Program-made: the position numbers and the translations under genes
Assembly (NCBI GenBank): GCA_964518335.1
Contig: CAZFDT010000006.1
Coordinates: forward strand, 48,495-112,494
Direction of reading: 5' to 3'
Source of the DNA: CAZFDT01 sp964518335
GTDB taxonomy: Bacteria > Planctomycetota > Phycisphaerae > Phycisphaerales > Phycisphaeraceae
DNA length: 64,000 nucleotides
Shown: positions 8,851-17,079 of the stretch, piece by piece
How the letters are laid out: the number at the start of each line of letters is the position of its first letter
Position numbering within the stretch: the first letter of the stretch is position 1
Notes under the pieces: model-generated
Database searches by the model: none
Told to the model about the DNA's origin: nothing
What the model saw: only the letters and a program-made list of their open reading frames with translations

Positions 8851-9729
8851 TCAGCGTTGGCGACGCTTAACAAGCACGAGCGATCCGAGTCCGATCAGCA
8901 CGAGAGATGCCGGCTCGGGAACGATGTACTTGTCAACCAGATAGGTTGTGACCGCTTGCCGATCATTGGACGAAAGGTTGCTTTCGTATACGAGAATCTC
9001 TGCGATCTGACCTTTGAAACGAGTCTGGGTTGAGGGGTTGACAGTGCGACCGCCCACCGTGAGGCCGGTCATCGGATGCGTATTGCCGTCACTCTGATTT
9101 TCGGCGAATGTTCCGGCGAGGGTACCGTCGGTGACTTCGATCTGATTGAACGTGCTTCCCAGCGACAGCATGATGACTTGCCACTTGCCGAACCCGATGG
9201 GAATGGAGGTAATGAAATCACCACCGTCGCCGGTGAAGTAAGTGCTGGGGTTGTTGGTGCCCCGGACACCCAAGGGCCGTCTGCTGCTGTCGTCTCTTCC
9301 GTCGATGGCATAGTTGTTGACGCTCTCTGGACCGTCCTCGTCGAAGCGGACGACCACGAAAATCTGCTGCGTGCCCGTGATGGTGCTGCCGAAAACGCTG
9401 AGGTAGGTGTCATCCGCGCCGTCGAACTCGACTACGTTGTGAAGCCCGTTACCGGTGTTGCTGGTGACGAGTTGGGCTTGACCGCCGCCCCCCGTGCCCA
9501 GGTTGGTGCGGGTGGCCGCAGGGGCCGCGGTGGGCGCCTGGTTGTTCAGTTGCGTAACCCCGCCGCCATCGGTACCTACGCTCGTACCGTCGAACCCCCA
9601 TAGCAACGTGCCGGCCGCAGTTGCATCGACCACGGCTGCAGACACCGGACTTGCCAGCATGGCCACAGACGTGGCCACGACCAGACTCAGGACAGGAATC
9701 GAACACGCCAGGTTCAATCTCGCTTTCAT
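8851..9729 (-). CDS. PEP-CTERM protein with LamG/concanavalin-like domain
   Basis: Secreted protein of 292 residues. It has an N-terminal signal peptide (MKARLNLACSIPVLSLVVAT, cleavage near SPVSAA), a central beta-rich domain resembling the LamG/concanavalin A fold (VVEFDGADDTYLSVFGSTIT, then FKGQIAEILVYESNLS and the DRQAVTTYLVDKY ending typical of that fold), and a C-terminal sorting signal VPEPASLVLIGLGSLVLVKR. The tail is expected to be processed by an exosortase and to leave the protein at the cell surface. ATG 9729 is preceded by GAAGGAG. It is followed by the pseudopilin, and preceded by the IclR-type regulator after a 214-base gap. The ligand may be a polysaccharide. Confidence 0.85.
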   Translation of the reverse strand: MKARLNLACSIPVLSLVVATSVAMLASPVSAAVVDATAAGTLLWGFDGTSVGTDGGGVTQLNNQAPTAAPAATRTNLGTGGGGQAQLVTSNTGNGLHNVVEFDGADDTYLSVFGSTITGTQQIFVVVRFDEDGPESVNNYAIDGRDDSSRRPLGVRGTNNPSTYFTGDGGDFITSIPIGFGKWQVIMLSLGSTFNQIEVTDGTLAGTFAENQSDGNTHPMTGLTVGGRTVNPSTQTRFKGQIAEILVYESNLSSNDRQAVTTYLVDKYIVPEPASLVLIGLGSLVLVKRRQR

Positions 9730-9943
9730 CGCCTCTACTCCTTCGTAAAAATGCCGAGAACGGGGAATTGGCACAGACGAACAACACAATGTCATTCGTC
9801 GATCACATGCATTCACGATCGTTGCTGCGATTTCACCATCGGACCCCTCCGTCGGGCTAACTCTTATCTTCAACCGCATTCCGCCTCGAGCCGCAATTTG
9901 CACGAACTTCCGTGCGTGCCTGAAATCCGCACGTCTTGCGATG
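9730..9943. other. Intergenic stretch between IclR regulator and PEP-CTERM gene
   Basis: These 214 bases hold the ribosome binding site of the PEP-CTERM gene (minus strand, just after 9729). I see no terminator with a T tract on the minus strand, so read-through from the regulator gene into the following genes is possible. No ORF with a convincing ribosome binding site was found here. Confidence 0.4.
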
Positions 9944-10750
9944 TCACACGTACACCCCGCCGGGCAGGGCCTCCAACTCTTGTGCCCCAACGTCGCCGTT
10001 CGACTGCTCGCCGGCGTCGGACCATCCCTCGCGGCTGTGGTCGGTCTCAACCGCGTGGGCAATCTCGCGCAACATGCTCAGGAAATGGGTCTCCTCTGCC
10101 GCGGTCTCGAACCCCGACACCGCCAGCGCGGTATATGGCGGGTGGCCGACGGTCACCGCCAGACTGATATGCGTCGGCCAATGCACCGCGGCATAGCCGG
10201 ACTCGCGAATCTCCCGGATCGCCTGCATCAGTTGATCGGTCCTCGGATAGAGGCCAGGGATGTCGGTGCGGTCGCCATAGAGTGCGAGGATGGACTCATC
10301 CGTGCGATGGGCCAGCAGCGCCAGGCCGATGCTGGACTTGGTGGCCGGGGAGATCCACTGGCGGACACCTTCGATTGCTGGCTCGTTGTCGTTGCGATAG
10401 TAAAGGAACGTCACCTGGTCGCGCCACAGGACGCCGGCGGCGACGATGTAGGGGTACTCCAGCAGCGGCTTGGTGTGCTTGATGACGCGCCTGAGCAGAC
10501 CCGAGGCCGCCAAATTCTGCGTCGCCAGCGAGTGCATCCCGGCACCGGGGGCATACCGCCGCGATTTGTCCCGGTACACCACGCCCATCCACGACAAGGT
10601 GGTCAGCAGCCGGCTGACCCGAACCGGGCTCAGGTCGAGCGCACGAGCGATGCTCACACCGGTGACCGGCTCCGGGCTGGCGGCCAGGTAGCGCAAGACC
10701 TCCACCCCATCGATCAGGCCGGAAACGACTTGGGAGGGCTTTTTGTCCAT
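9944..10750 (-). CDS. IclR-type transcriptional regulator
   Basis: Regulator of 268 residues. A winged helix covers residues 10-60 (GLIDGVEVLRYLAASPEPVT, then ARALDLSPVRVSRLLTTLSW with wing GVVYRDKSRRYAPG), and the rest fits an IclR effector-binding domain (LLRRVIKHTKPLLEYPYIVA; ATKSSIGLALLAHRTDESIL). The start is MDKKPSQ at 10750; an upstream ATG at 10807 would place the operator and -10 box inside the gene. The promoter before it carries two palindromes (10767-10783 and 10811-10827) that also occur in pairs at 12800-12862, which points to autoregulation and control of the esterase/DUF4838 divergon. The effector is probably a sugar acid or oligosaccharide breakdown product; this is inference. 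Confidence 0.85.
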   Translation of the reverse strand: MDKKPSQVVSGLIDGVEVLRYLAASPEPVTGVSIARALDLSPVRVSRLLTTLSWMGVVYRDKSRRYAPGAGMHSLATQNLAASGLLRRVIKHTKPLLEYPYIVAAGVLWRDQVTFLYYRNDNEPAIEGVRQWISPATKSSIGLALLAHRTDESILALYGDRTDIPGLYPRTDQLMQAIREIRESGYAAVHWPTHISLAVTVGHPPYTALAVSGFETAAEETHFLSMLREIAHAVETDHSREGWSDAGEQSNGDVGAQELEALPGGVYV

Positions 10751-10766
10751 AGGGCCGCCGTCAAAA

Positions 10767-10783
10767 ATATCTATTAAAGATAT
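10767..10783. promoter_or_regulatory. Operator-like palindrome A (IclR-type regulon)
   Basis: ATATCT-5-AGATAT palindrome that overlaps the -10 box of the promoter for the IclR-type gene. On the minus strand it reads ATATCTTTAATAGATAT, differing from site C (12800-12816) at only two of 17 positions. Its position would let a bound repressor block RNA polymerase. Confidence 0.7.
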
Positions 10784-10807
10784 ATCACGCGCTTCGCGTC
10801 TTGTCAA
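10779..10807 (-). promoter_or_regulatory. Sigma-70-like promoter of the IclR-type gene
   Basis: On the minus strand: TTGACA (10807-10802), a 17-base spacer, then TATATC (10784-10779). The perfect -35 box and optimal spacing make this a strong candidate. It is flanked by operators B (upstream of -35) and A (over -10). The regulator ATG lies about 29 bases downstream of the -10 box. Confidence 0.7.
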
Positions 10808-10810
10808 TGG

Positions 10811-10827
10811 ATTTCTACAAAAGAAAT
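10811..10827. promoter_or_regulatory. Operator-like palindrome B (IclR-type regulon)
   Basis: ATTTCT-5-AGAAAT perfect palindrome, arms identical to site C at 12800-12816. On the minus strand it ends three bases before the -35 box of the regulator promoter, the same offset seen for site C and the DUF4838 promoter. Confidence 0.7.
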
Positions 10828-10837
10828 ATGAATGGCC

Positions 10838-11926
10838 TCATCCGCTGCGGACCGGATAGCGCACGAACGCACTGCGGCAGGGCTGGCCGATCACGATGTC
10901 CACGGTGGCCGCCGTGCAGTCGCAGACCAGGGCGGCGGTGGTCACAATGTCGGACCCCGGCACGGGATGGAGGCAGATGCTGCGCGGGTAATCGCTGTGG
11001 TCGGTCAGGATCGATCGCATCGCCGCCACGTCGAGCCGGCCTCGCCCGGCGTCGAGCAGTCGCTGCATGTTCCGTTGCCGACAGTGCGAGGACACCGTCA
11101 CCTGGGCATCGTTCTGCTGCGCCGCCAGCTCCGGGCACAGCACCGTGTTGGCGTGCCCGAACGCAAGCCCGGCAATGTTCCGACAGTCGCGCCGACCGGC
11201 GACACTCTCGACGCAGATCGCATCGCCGGCGGCGTCGGCGATCGTCATGCAGCCATTCTCCATCGGCAACTCGTCGATCGCCCGGCGGATCGCGTGGACC
11301 GACGCCGCCTCGGCGATCAGGTAGCGCATCAGCGAGTACGGCACGGTGTCGAGGTCGGCGGGTCGGGCGTACAACGAGTTGCCGGTGCACCCCACGCCAT
11401 GCGAGTTGAGTCCGATGTTGGCGATCCACCCCGGATAGTTGAGCGTGAGCACCGTCAGGCCATCGTCGTAGCTGCGGCGCATGACGTGATAGCGGTCCAG
11501 CGGCGCGCCCGTGTCCTTGGTCTGGCCGATGAGAACATGACCGTCCGCCGTGGTCTGGGCAGCGCAGTAGAACGCGGTGCAGGATTCGCGGTTCGTGTCG
11601 GCCAGCTTGGCGCCATCGCGGGTCGCGGCGAAGAAGGCCCGGGGCCAGTCGAGTCCGCTGCCGTCGGCCAGGCCGCGGATCTCGTCGATCGCCCGCGGTG
11701 CGTGTCTGCGAAACTGCGGTTCGTACACCTGTGCGTATCGTTCGAGAAATGCCGAGGCGTCCGTACCGCATCGGGCCACTATCGCATCCAGCGTCGGCTG
11801 AAACTCGGCGACGATCTGCCGCGCCAGCGCCTTGCCGTGCTGCACGCCGATGTCGTACGCCGTGCCGCGCCAATCGTGACATGCCTGGGTGTGCTCGGTT
11901 GATGGAGGCATGGCTGCGTTTTCCAT
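10838..11926 (-). CDS. C45-type Ntn-hydrolase (acyltransferase/autoproteolytic peptidase family)
   Basis: Protein of 362 residues resembling acyl-CoA:6-aminopenicillanate acyltransferase-like enzymes (peptidase family C45). The likely autocatalytic nucleophile is Cys116 in NRESCTAFYC, and the family signature continues with GHVLIGQTKD, then LNYPGWIANIGLNSHGVGCT and HANTVL. Activation would cut before the cysteine to expose it as the N-terminal nucleophile. The ATG at 11926 (MENAAM) has AGGA at 8 bases; the frame is open to 11965 but that would overlap the esterase. It follows the esterase by 10 bases on the same strand, so the two are a pair. The substrate is unknown; hydrolysis of an amide, perhaps on an N-acylated sugar or peptide, is possible. 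Confidence 0.8.
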   Translation of the reverse strand: MENAAMPPSTEHTQACHDWRGTAYDIGVQHGKALARQIVAEFQPTLDAIVARCGTDASAFLERYAQVYEPQFRRHAPRAIDEIRGLADGSGLDWPRAFFAATRDGAKLADTNRESCTAFYCAAQTTADGHVLIGQTKDTGAPLDRYHVMRRSYDDGLTVLTLNYPGWIANIGLNSHGVGCTGNSLYARPADLDTVPYSLMRYLIAEAASVHAIRRAIDELPMENGCMTIADAAGDAICVESVAGRRDCRNIAGLAFGHANTVLCPELAAQQNDAQVTVSSHCRQRNMQRLLDAGRGRLDVAAMRSILTDHSDYPRSICLHPVPGSDIVTTAALVCDCTAATVDIVIGQPCRSAFVRYPVRSG

Positions 11927-11936
11927 GCCGACGATC

Positions 11937-12740
11937 CTAGACGAGCGACTGGGCGAACGCCACAAGGTCTTCGATGGCCTGGGCCTGCTGCCAGCGTCGC
12001 GTGTCGTAGAAGAAACCGTGCTCGGTGGCGGGATAGGTCTTCAACTCGACGCGCCGTCCCCGCGCGAGCATGCGATCGCGAAATTGGCGGGTGACGTGCG
12101 GCGGAATCATGTGCTCGTATTGCGACTCCATCAGAAAGACCGGCGGCGACTGCTCGTCGATGTAGTGAATGGGTGACACCTGCGTATAGAGGTCGGGGCG
12201 CTGCTCGAAGGGGACGCCCACCGCGTTCTGAATCGGCGACCACATGCCGGGAAAGATGTCTTCCCAGGGCTCGAACGTCACCGGCGCCGACTGCACAGCC
12301 ACGCCGATAGGCCGCACCATCGCCGGCGACGCCAAGCTGGGATCGTCGATCACAGTGTCGCCGCACGCGCCGGGCGGCGCCAGCGCGAGCAGAAGCCCCA
12401 GATGCGCCCCGGCCGAGGAGCCAAAGACCACCACCTTAGGCGAGCGACCCGCTTGCTGTAAGGCTTCGACGAACCGAGCAAAGCTCAGCCGCACGTCGGT
12501 CAGTTGGACCGGGACGCGCGCCCCGTCCAGGCGATAGTCGGTCGAAGCGCAGGCGATCCCTCGCCCCGCGAGCACCTCGATGATGGTGTGAAAGCGGTCG
12601 CGCGATCCGTGCCGCCAGCCGCCGCCATGGACAAAGAACACTGAGAAATCGGTGCTGCCGGCGGTGGGCAGAATCAGGTCCCAAACCCGCCCTGTGATGA
12701 CGGGGCAGTCGTGGTACGCCGTGTGGATGGTCATGCCCAT
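11937..12740 (-). CDS. Alpha/beta-hydrolase esterase (HSL-like)
   Basis: Esterase or lipase-like enzyme of 267 residues. The oxyanion motif HGGG is at 38-41, the nucleophile is Ser109 in GSSAG, and the C-terminal TEHGFFYD holds the histidine; an acidic residue near MESQYEHMIPP would complete the triad. There is no signal peptide, so it should act in the cytoplasm, perhaps removing acetyl or feruloyl groups from imported oligosaccharides. The start at 12740 has GAGCGA upstream; ATG 12734 is an alternative. It is divergent from the DUF4838 gene, with operator C just upstream of its -10 box (12788-12793), so both are probably under the IclR-type regulator. Confidence 0.85.
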   Translation of the reverse strand: MGMTIHTAYHDCPVITGRVWDLILPTAGSTDFSVFFVHGGGWRHGSRDRFHTIIEVLAGRGIACASTDYRLDGARVPVQLTDVRLSFARFVEALQQAGRSPKVVVFGSSAGAHLGLLLALAPPGACGDTVIDDPSLASPAMVRPIGVAVQSAPVTFEPWEDIFPGMWSPIQNAVGVPFEQRPDLYTQVSPIHYIDEQSPPVFLMESQYEHMIPPHVTRQFRDRMLARGRRVELKTYPATEHGFFYDTRRWQQAQAIEDLVAFAQSLV

Positions 12741-12787
12741 GGGTGCGATTCGCTCGCCCGCGCCGCTGTGCGGCCGGCGATCAGCGC

Positions 12788-12793
12788 ATTATA
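12788..12793 (-). promoter_or_regulatory. -10 box of the esterase/C45 operon
   Basis: Perfect TATAAT on the minus strand, 48 bases before the esterase start codon. No good -35 box is seen at 16-18 bases; that position is taken by operator C (12800-12816), so the promoter may be weak or depend on an activator. Confidence 0.5.
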
Positions 12794-12799
12794 CACGAT

Positions 12800-12816
12800 A
12801 TTTCTTTAATAGAAAT
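12800..12816. promoter_or_regulatory. Operator-like palindrome C (IclR-type regulon)
   Basis: ATTTCT-TTAAT-AGAAAT perfect 6-5-6 palindrome between the divergent esterase and DUF4838 genes. It ends three bases before the -35 box of the DUF4838 promoter and covers the -35 region of the esterase promoter, so one protein could control both. Confidence 0.7.
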
Positions 12817-12819
12817 CTA

Positions 12820-12848
12820 TTGACGGCAACGCGCTCCGCGAATATATT
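12820..12848 (+). promoter_or_regulatory. Sigma-70-like promoter of the DUF4838 gene
   Basis: TTGACG (12820-12825), a 17-base spacer and TATATT (12843-12848). The layout with operator C upstream and operator D over the -10 box matches the promoter of the IclR-type gene almost base for base in spacing. Confidence 0.7.
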
Positions 12849-12862
12849 GCTTTAATAGATAT
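12846..12862. promoter_or_regulatory. Operator-like palindrome D (IclR-type regulon)
   Basis: ATTGCT-TTAAT-AGATAT, an imperfect copy of the same palindrome, centred 46 bases from site C. It covers the end of the -10 box and the start-site region of the DUF4838 promoter. Confidence 0.65.
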
Positions 12863-12931
12863 TTGTGTGGTGCTGTACGTTGTCACTGCCGTCCCTTGTG
12901 TTTTCTCTTCATCCGCAACCCCTAAGCTGAG

Positions 12932-15220
12932 GTGCGTATGCCGTCACACGACCTGGTTCGACGAGTCTGTCGCTGTTGTGGTCTTGGTGTTGTCATCATG
13001 TGGATCGGGATCGCGACGGATATGAGCATCGCGGCGGGGGAGGTCGCGACGGTCCGCCTGGCCGCCGGGGGTGTCGCCGAGTTTGACATCGTTGTAGCCG
13101 ACGCCGTGCCGCAGGTCGTTCCGCCCGCGGCCGCCAAGCCGATTGAAATCGAGTTTGGCAATCCGCGCACCTCGGTCTGGGAGACGGCGCACCTGCTGGC
13201 GGAGTACCTGCGCGCCAGCACCGGGGCGACGTTTGTGGTCAGGAAGGAGTCCACGCAAGCGACGAGACCTGGTGCTTTGCATCTGGGCGCGACGCAGTTT
13301 GCCAAAGCACGTCTGGCCGACGAGTCGCGCGCCGGAAATCTCGACCCCGACGGGTTCATCCACGACATCATCGACACGAAGAACATCGTGATCTTCGGCG
13401 GTTCGGACCTGGGAACCGAGTATGGGGTGTACGACTTTCTCGAACGTCACGTCGGCGTTCGCTGGTTGTTCCCCGGGGAGATCGGCGAGCATGTGCCGTC
13501 GCATGCAACGCTCGATGTGCCTGCCGGATTCTTTCGAGACGAACCGAAGTTCCTTACCCGCTGCTATCGGCCGCATCGCGTCGAGGGCGCCATCCTCTGG
13601 GCCAGCCGCAACCGCGCCAACCTGCGCGTGGAGTTTCACCACAACATCCCCAAGCTCTTTCCACACAAGCTCATCCGCGAGCATCCCGAACTCTACCCCA
13701 TTATCGATGGTGAGCGGTATCTCCCGCCCCGCATCAACATGGACACCTGGCATCCGTGCTACACCGCGCCGGGCGCCGTGGACGTGACCGTGGGGCTCAT
13801 CAACGACTTCTTTCGCAGGTATCCCGAGTACAGTTCTGTATCGCTGGGCGTCTCGGACGCCAACGAGGGGCGCAACTGCCACTGCGAAGCCTGCGTCGCC
13901 CGATACCCCGGCACGCTCAATACACTGGGTTTTGAGGAGCGATCGAATATCTACTACGACTGGTGCAACAAGGTAATCGCTGGCGTGTTGGCCAAATATC
14001 CCGACAAGAAATTCGGAACGCTGGCGTACCGTGGCGTGACCGATCCGCCGCAGGGATTCGCCGTGCACGATCGCCTGGTGCCCTACATCTGCTTTGACCG
14101 CATGTTGTGGGCGGATGCGACCCGCGCGGCGCAGGACCGAAAGATGACCGAGGGTTGGGCGCAGGCCGCGTCGGAATTGGGTTGGTACGACTATCTGTTT
14201 GGCGAGACATATGTGGTGCCCCGCATCTACTCGCACACGCTGCAGCAGGCGCTGCAGTTCGCCTATGCGAACAAGGTGCGGCACTACTACGGCGAGGACA
14301 GCCCCTCGAAGGACTGGCACGAAGGGCCGAAGGTTTACATCGCGCTGCGGCTGCTGTGGAACCCCGACGCCGATGTCGATGCTCTGCTCGCCGACTGGTG
14401 CGAAGCGGCGGTGGGGCCCAGGGCCGCGCCCGCGCTCGTGCGCTACTTCAATCACCTGGAGACGTTCTGGACCAAGCGCGTGCCCCGGACCGCGTGGTTC
14501 GGCGACCGCAGCAAGATCTACTTGATCTTCAACACGCTCGGATACCTCGACGCGCTGACCAAGGAGGATGTGGACAAGTGCATGCAATGGCTCAAGCAGG
14601 CCGAGGCGCTGGCGGGCGACGCTCGGCAGAAGCAGCGCGCCACGCAGCTGCGCGAAGGCTTTGAGAAACGACGGCGCGACTCAATCGACTACTTCATGCT
14701 CAACAACCAGATTCCCACCGATCCCCGGCGGCTCCGTGACGTGAAGGTGGCCCAGACACTTGATTTCAACAGTCAGCCCAGCGGATGGGAGCCCTACTCG
14801 TCGGAGAACCGAGGCACGTGGCACTGGGAATCCGGCGCGGGTCGCAATGGCTCGGGCGCCTTGCGCCTGGACAACGCCACGGCGATCATCCGCCGCGGCA
14901 CGACAGTGAACCCCACGGGCACGTATCGCATCAGCGGGTGGTACAAGGTCGAGGGCGCGCTGCCCGACTCCTCCAGGCTGGAAATGAAAATCGAATGGCG
15001 GGATCAGAACCGCGAGGAGTTTCGGCGGCAGATGCCCTCGAAGCTGTTGCCTGTTGACAAGGCGGGCCAGTGGCAGCAGTTCAGCCTGCTGTGCCTCACC
15101 GCTCAAGAGCCCGGACGCGAGGGGCACTCGCTGGGCATCGGCCTGCTGCTGCACAACGCGCCCGAGTCCAGCGTCCTGTTTGACGACATCACGGTGACCG
15201 AGATCGCCACCAGGCCGTGA
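12932..15220 (+). CDS. DUF4838 domain-containing secreted protein, glycosidase-like
   Basis: Secreted protein of 762 residues. A signal sequence (CCGLGVVIMWIGIATDMSIA) is followed by a domain like the N-terminal domain of GH20/GH67 enzymes (ETAHLLAEYLRASTGATFVV, then YGVYDFLERHVGVRWLFPGE), the DUF4838 catalytic-like core (SLGVSDANEGRNCHCEACVA; NIYYDWCNKVIAGVLAKYPD) and a C-terminal carbohydrate-binding-like beta sandwich (about residues 610-760). The family is common in planctomycetes and Bacteroidetes beside polysaccharide genes and is thought to hold glycosidases, but no activity is firmly established to my knowledge. The strong promoter with two operators upstream, and the divergent esterase, suggest degradation of an acylated polysaccharide. 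Convergent with the permease gene, 8 bases apart. Confidence 0.85.
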   Translation: MRMPSHDLVRRVCRCCGLGVVIMWIGIATDMSIAAGEVATVRLAAGGVAEFDIVVADAVPQVVPPAAAKPIEIEFGNPRTSVWETAHLLAEYLRASTGATFVVRKESTQATRPGALHLGATQFAKARLADESRAGNLDPDGFIHDIIDTKNIVIFGGSDLGTEYGVYDFLERHVGVRWLFPGEIGEHVPSHATLDVPAGFFRDEPKFLTRCYRPHRVEGAILWASRNRANLRVEFHHNIPKLFPHKLIREHPELYPIIDGERYLPPRINMDTWHPCYTAPGAVDVTVGLINDFFRRYPEYSSVSLGVSDANEGRNCHCEACVARYPGTLNTLGFEERSNIYYDWCNKVIAGVLAKYPDKKFGTLAYRGVTDPPQGFAVHDRLVPYICFDRMLWADATRAAQDRKMTEGWAQAASELGWYDYLFGETYVVPRIYSHTLQQALQFAYANKVRHYYGEDSPSKDWHEGPKVYIALRLLWNPDADVDALLADWCEAAVGPRAAPALVRYFNHLETFWTKRVPRTAWFGDRSKIYLIFNTLGYLDALTKEDVDKCMQWLKQAEALAGDARQKQRATQLREGFEKRRRDSIDYFMLNNQIPTDPRRLRDVKVAQTLDFNSQPSGWEPYSSENRGTWHWESGAGRNGSGALRLDNATAIIRRGTTVNPTGTYRISGWYKVEGALPDSSRLEMKIEWRDQNREEFRRQMPSKLLPVDKAGQWQQFSLLCLTAQEPGREGHSLGIGLLLHNAPESSVLFDDITVTEIATRP

Positions 15221-15228
15221 CCTGCCGG

Positions 15229-17052
15229 TCACTTCTCCGTCGGCACGACGATGCCGCGCATGATCGTGCGTTGCGTGAGGATGAAGATGACCAGGGTCGG
15301 CAGGCTGGTGATGACGACCGACGCGAACACCCCGCCGGAGTTGGACTTCTGCTGGAACTGGAAAAGCCAGACGCTGATCAGCCACATGTTCTGGTCGGGC
15401 GCGACAAGCAGTGGATAGAGGAACGCCGTGTATGCGCCGTTGAAGGTCATGAGTGCGATGACGGCGAGGATGGGCTTGGACAAGGCCATGGTGAGTTGGA
15501 AGAACATGCGAATCTCGCCGGCGCCGTCAATGGTGGCGGCTTCGTAGAGTTCGGAGGGCAGCGAGTCGAAGAAGCCCTTCAGCAGGAAGATGAGATAGCC
15601 GTTGGCGGCCAGGGGGATCACCAATGCGGCGAAGGTGTTCAGCAGATTGGTCTGGCGGAGCAGGATGAACTGGGGGATGAGGGTCACCATGGGCGGGAAG
15701 GCCATGGTGGCCATGAGGATGAGCAGGAATTTGTACGTGCCGGGCAAGCGGAAGCGGCTCATGGCGTAGGCGGCCAACGGGTTGATGAGCAAGGCCGTGA
15801 CGATCGCCAGCACGCAGAAGATGATGGTGTTGAGCAGGGCGCGGCCTTCGAAGATCAGCTCGTCGAAGACATTGATGTAGTTGCGAGTGGTGTAAGTCCA
15901 CCGCAGCGAGCCCGCGTGGCTGAGAACATAGTCGTACTCGATCGCGGCGGCGGGAATGCGCGAGGGCGGTTCGCCTCGGGCCGTCTGCCATTGGGTCCAG
16001 GCAAACTCCGGACCGATCAGGCGAAAGGCTTCAACGGGCTGGCTTTCGAGGAACTGCTCGTAGTCCTGTCGCAAGCGTCCGCTGAGCCAGGCGCCGTCGG
16101 GCAAGGCAATGTCGTCGAAGGAGGCCAGGTCGGTCTGCCACGCCTTGTTGAGCTGCGCCAGATCGCCGAGGTAAGCCTCTTTGAGGTAGGTCCTGAACGC
16201 TTCCGGCGAGCCAGTGAAAAGGATGAAGCTGGGATTGAGTTCCTTGCGGACGAACTCGATCCATTCAGCCCGGAGCTGCGGTTGATCGCTTCCGGGAACC
16301 GTCGCGGGAAGCTGGAAGTCGGACCACTGCGTCAGCGGCACGGCATGCGCGGCGTTGTAGGCGTCGGTCGAGGTGCGGCCATAGGTGGGATGCACCATCG
16401 ATTCCATGAACAGTCCGGTGAGCGAGACGAACTGAATATGTGCGATGTCTGCCTCGGCGAGAAGGTCAAAGTAGGTCTGATGAATGGCGTCGTCAGGGTG
16501 GTCGTAACGTCGCGTGGTCCAGCGCGGCGGACTCATCGTGATGGTCGTCCAGCTCGATGTTGCCGCGCCGGCGCTTTTGCCGAACGCGGCGAGGTCGCCG
16601 TCGAAGTGTTTGCGAAGTCGGGTGCGCAGCTCGCGCAAGCCCTCCGGCACGGTGCGCACGCCCGAGGTGGCGCCGAGCACTTGCCAGTGGCGCGGGGGCT
16701 GAGTGTCGGCGACAAAGCGGCGGAATAACTCGACGATCTTCGCGTCGTGGGAGTGCGGCGGGGCGGCGTCACGGAAGCTGAAACACGTTGTGCCGTGGGC
16801 GCGGTTGAGGGCGTCGATTTCCTGGTTGTACTTGGTCTCGAGGAATTTCCTGTACAGGGTTTGCGTGTTGGTCCAGAAACCGGGCACGAGGTCCAGATCG
16901 GACTGGTCCAGCTCACTGCGCACTGAGCCGGAGAGCATGATGGCGAAGGGATAGAGGATCGTGATGCCGCCCAGGCTCAGTGCAGCGATGATCGCGGCGT
17001 AGAGCAGACGGCCGCGCCAGCCTCGGGCTTCGACTGTGGAGATGATGGGCAT
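15229..17052 (-). CDS. ABC sugar transporter permease (MalG-like) with large four-repeat extracytoplasmic insertion
   Basis: Inner-membrane permease of 607 residues, twice the usual 280-300. TM1 is at about 14-40. Residues 45-395 form a large insertion outside the membrane. The remaining five TM helices (from about 407) are normal MalG-like sequence with the EAA loop LYEAATIDGAGEIRMFFQLT that docks the ATPase. The insertion holds about four related segments (near 67-98, 142-177, 226-252 and 286-321) with a pattern of Y/F-x-x-L, LN-x-A-H/W and S-F/W-x-D ending in P; a similar pattern occurs in GH42-like glycosidases. It follows the binding-protein/permease fusion by 27 bases and should form the second half of the importer. 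Confidence 0.85.
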   Translation of the reverse strand: MPIISTVEARGWRGRLLYAAIIAALSLGGITILYPFAIMLSGSVRSELDQSDLDLVPGFWTNTQTLYRKFLETKYNQEIDALNRAHGTTCFSFRDAAPPHSHDAKIVELFRRFVADTQPPRHWQVLGATSGVRTVPEGLRELRTRLRKHFDGDLAAFGKSAGAATSSWTTITMSPPRWTTRRYDHPDDAIHQTYFDLLAEADIAHIQFVSLTGLFMESMVHPTYGRTSTDAYNAAHAVPLTQWSDFQLPATVPGSDQPQLRAEWIEFVRKELNPSFILFTGSPEAFRTYLKEAYLGDLAQLNKAWQTDLASFDDIALPDGAWLSGRLRQDYEQFLESQPVEAFRLIGPEFAWTQWQTARGEPPSRIPAAAIEYDYVLSHAGSLRWTYTTRNYINVFDELIFEGRALLNTIIFCVLAIVTALLINPLAAYAMSRFRLPGTYKFLLILMATMAFPPMVTLIPQFILLRQTNLLNTFAALVIPLAANGYLIFLLKGFFDSLPSELYEAATIDGAGEIRMFFQLTMALSKPILAVIALMTFNGAYTAFLYPLLVAPDQNMWLISVWLFQFQQKSNSGGVFASVVITSLPTLVIFILTQRTIMRGIVVPTEK

Positions 17053-17079
17053 GGGTGGGTTCCGGGCTGTGTCGGTGGT

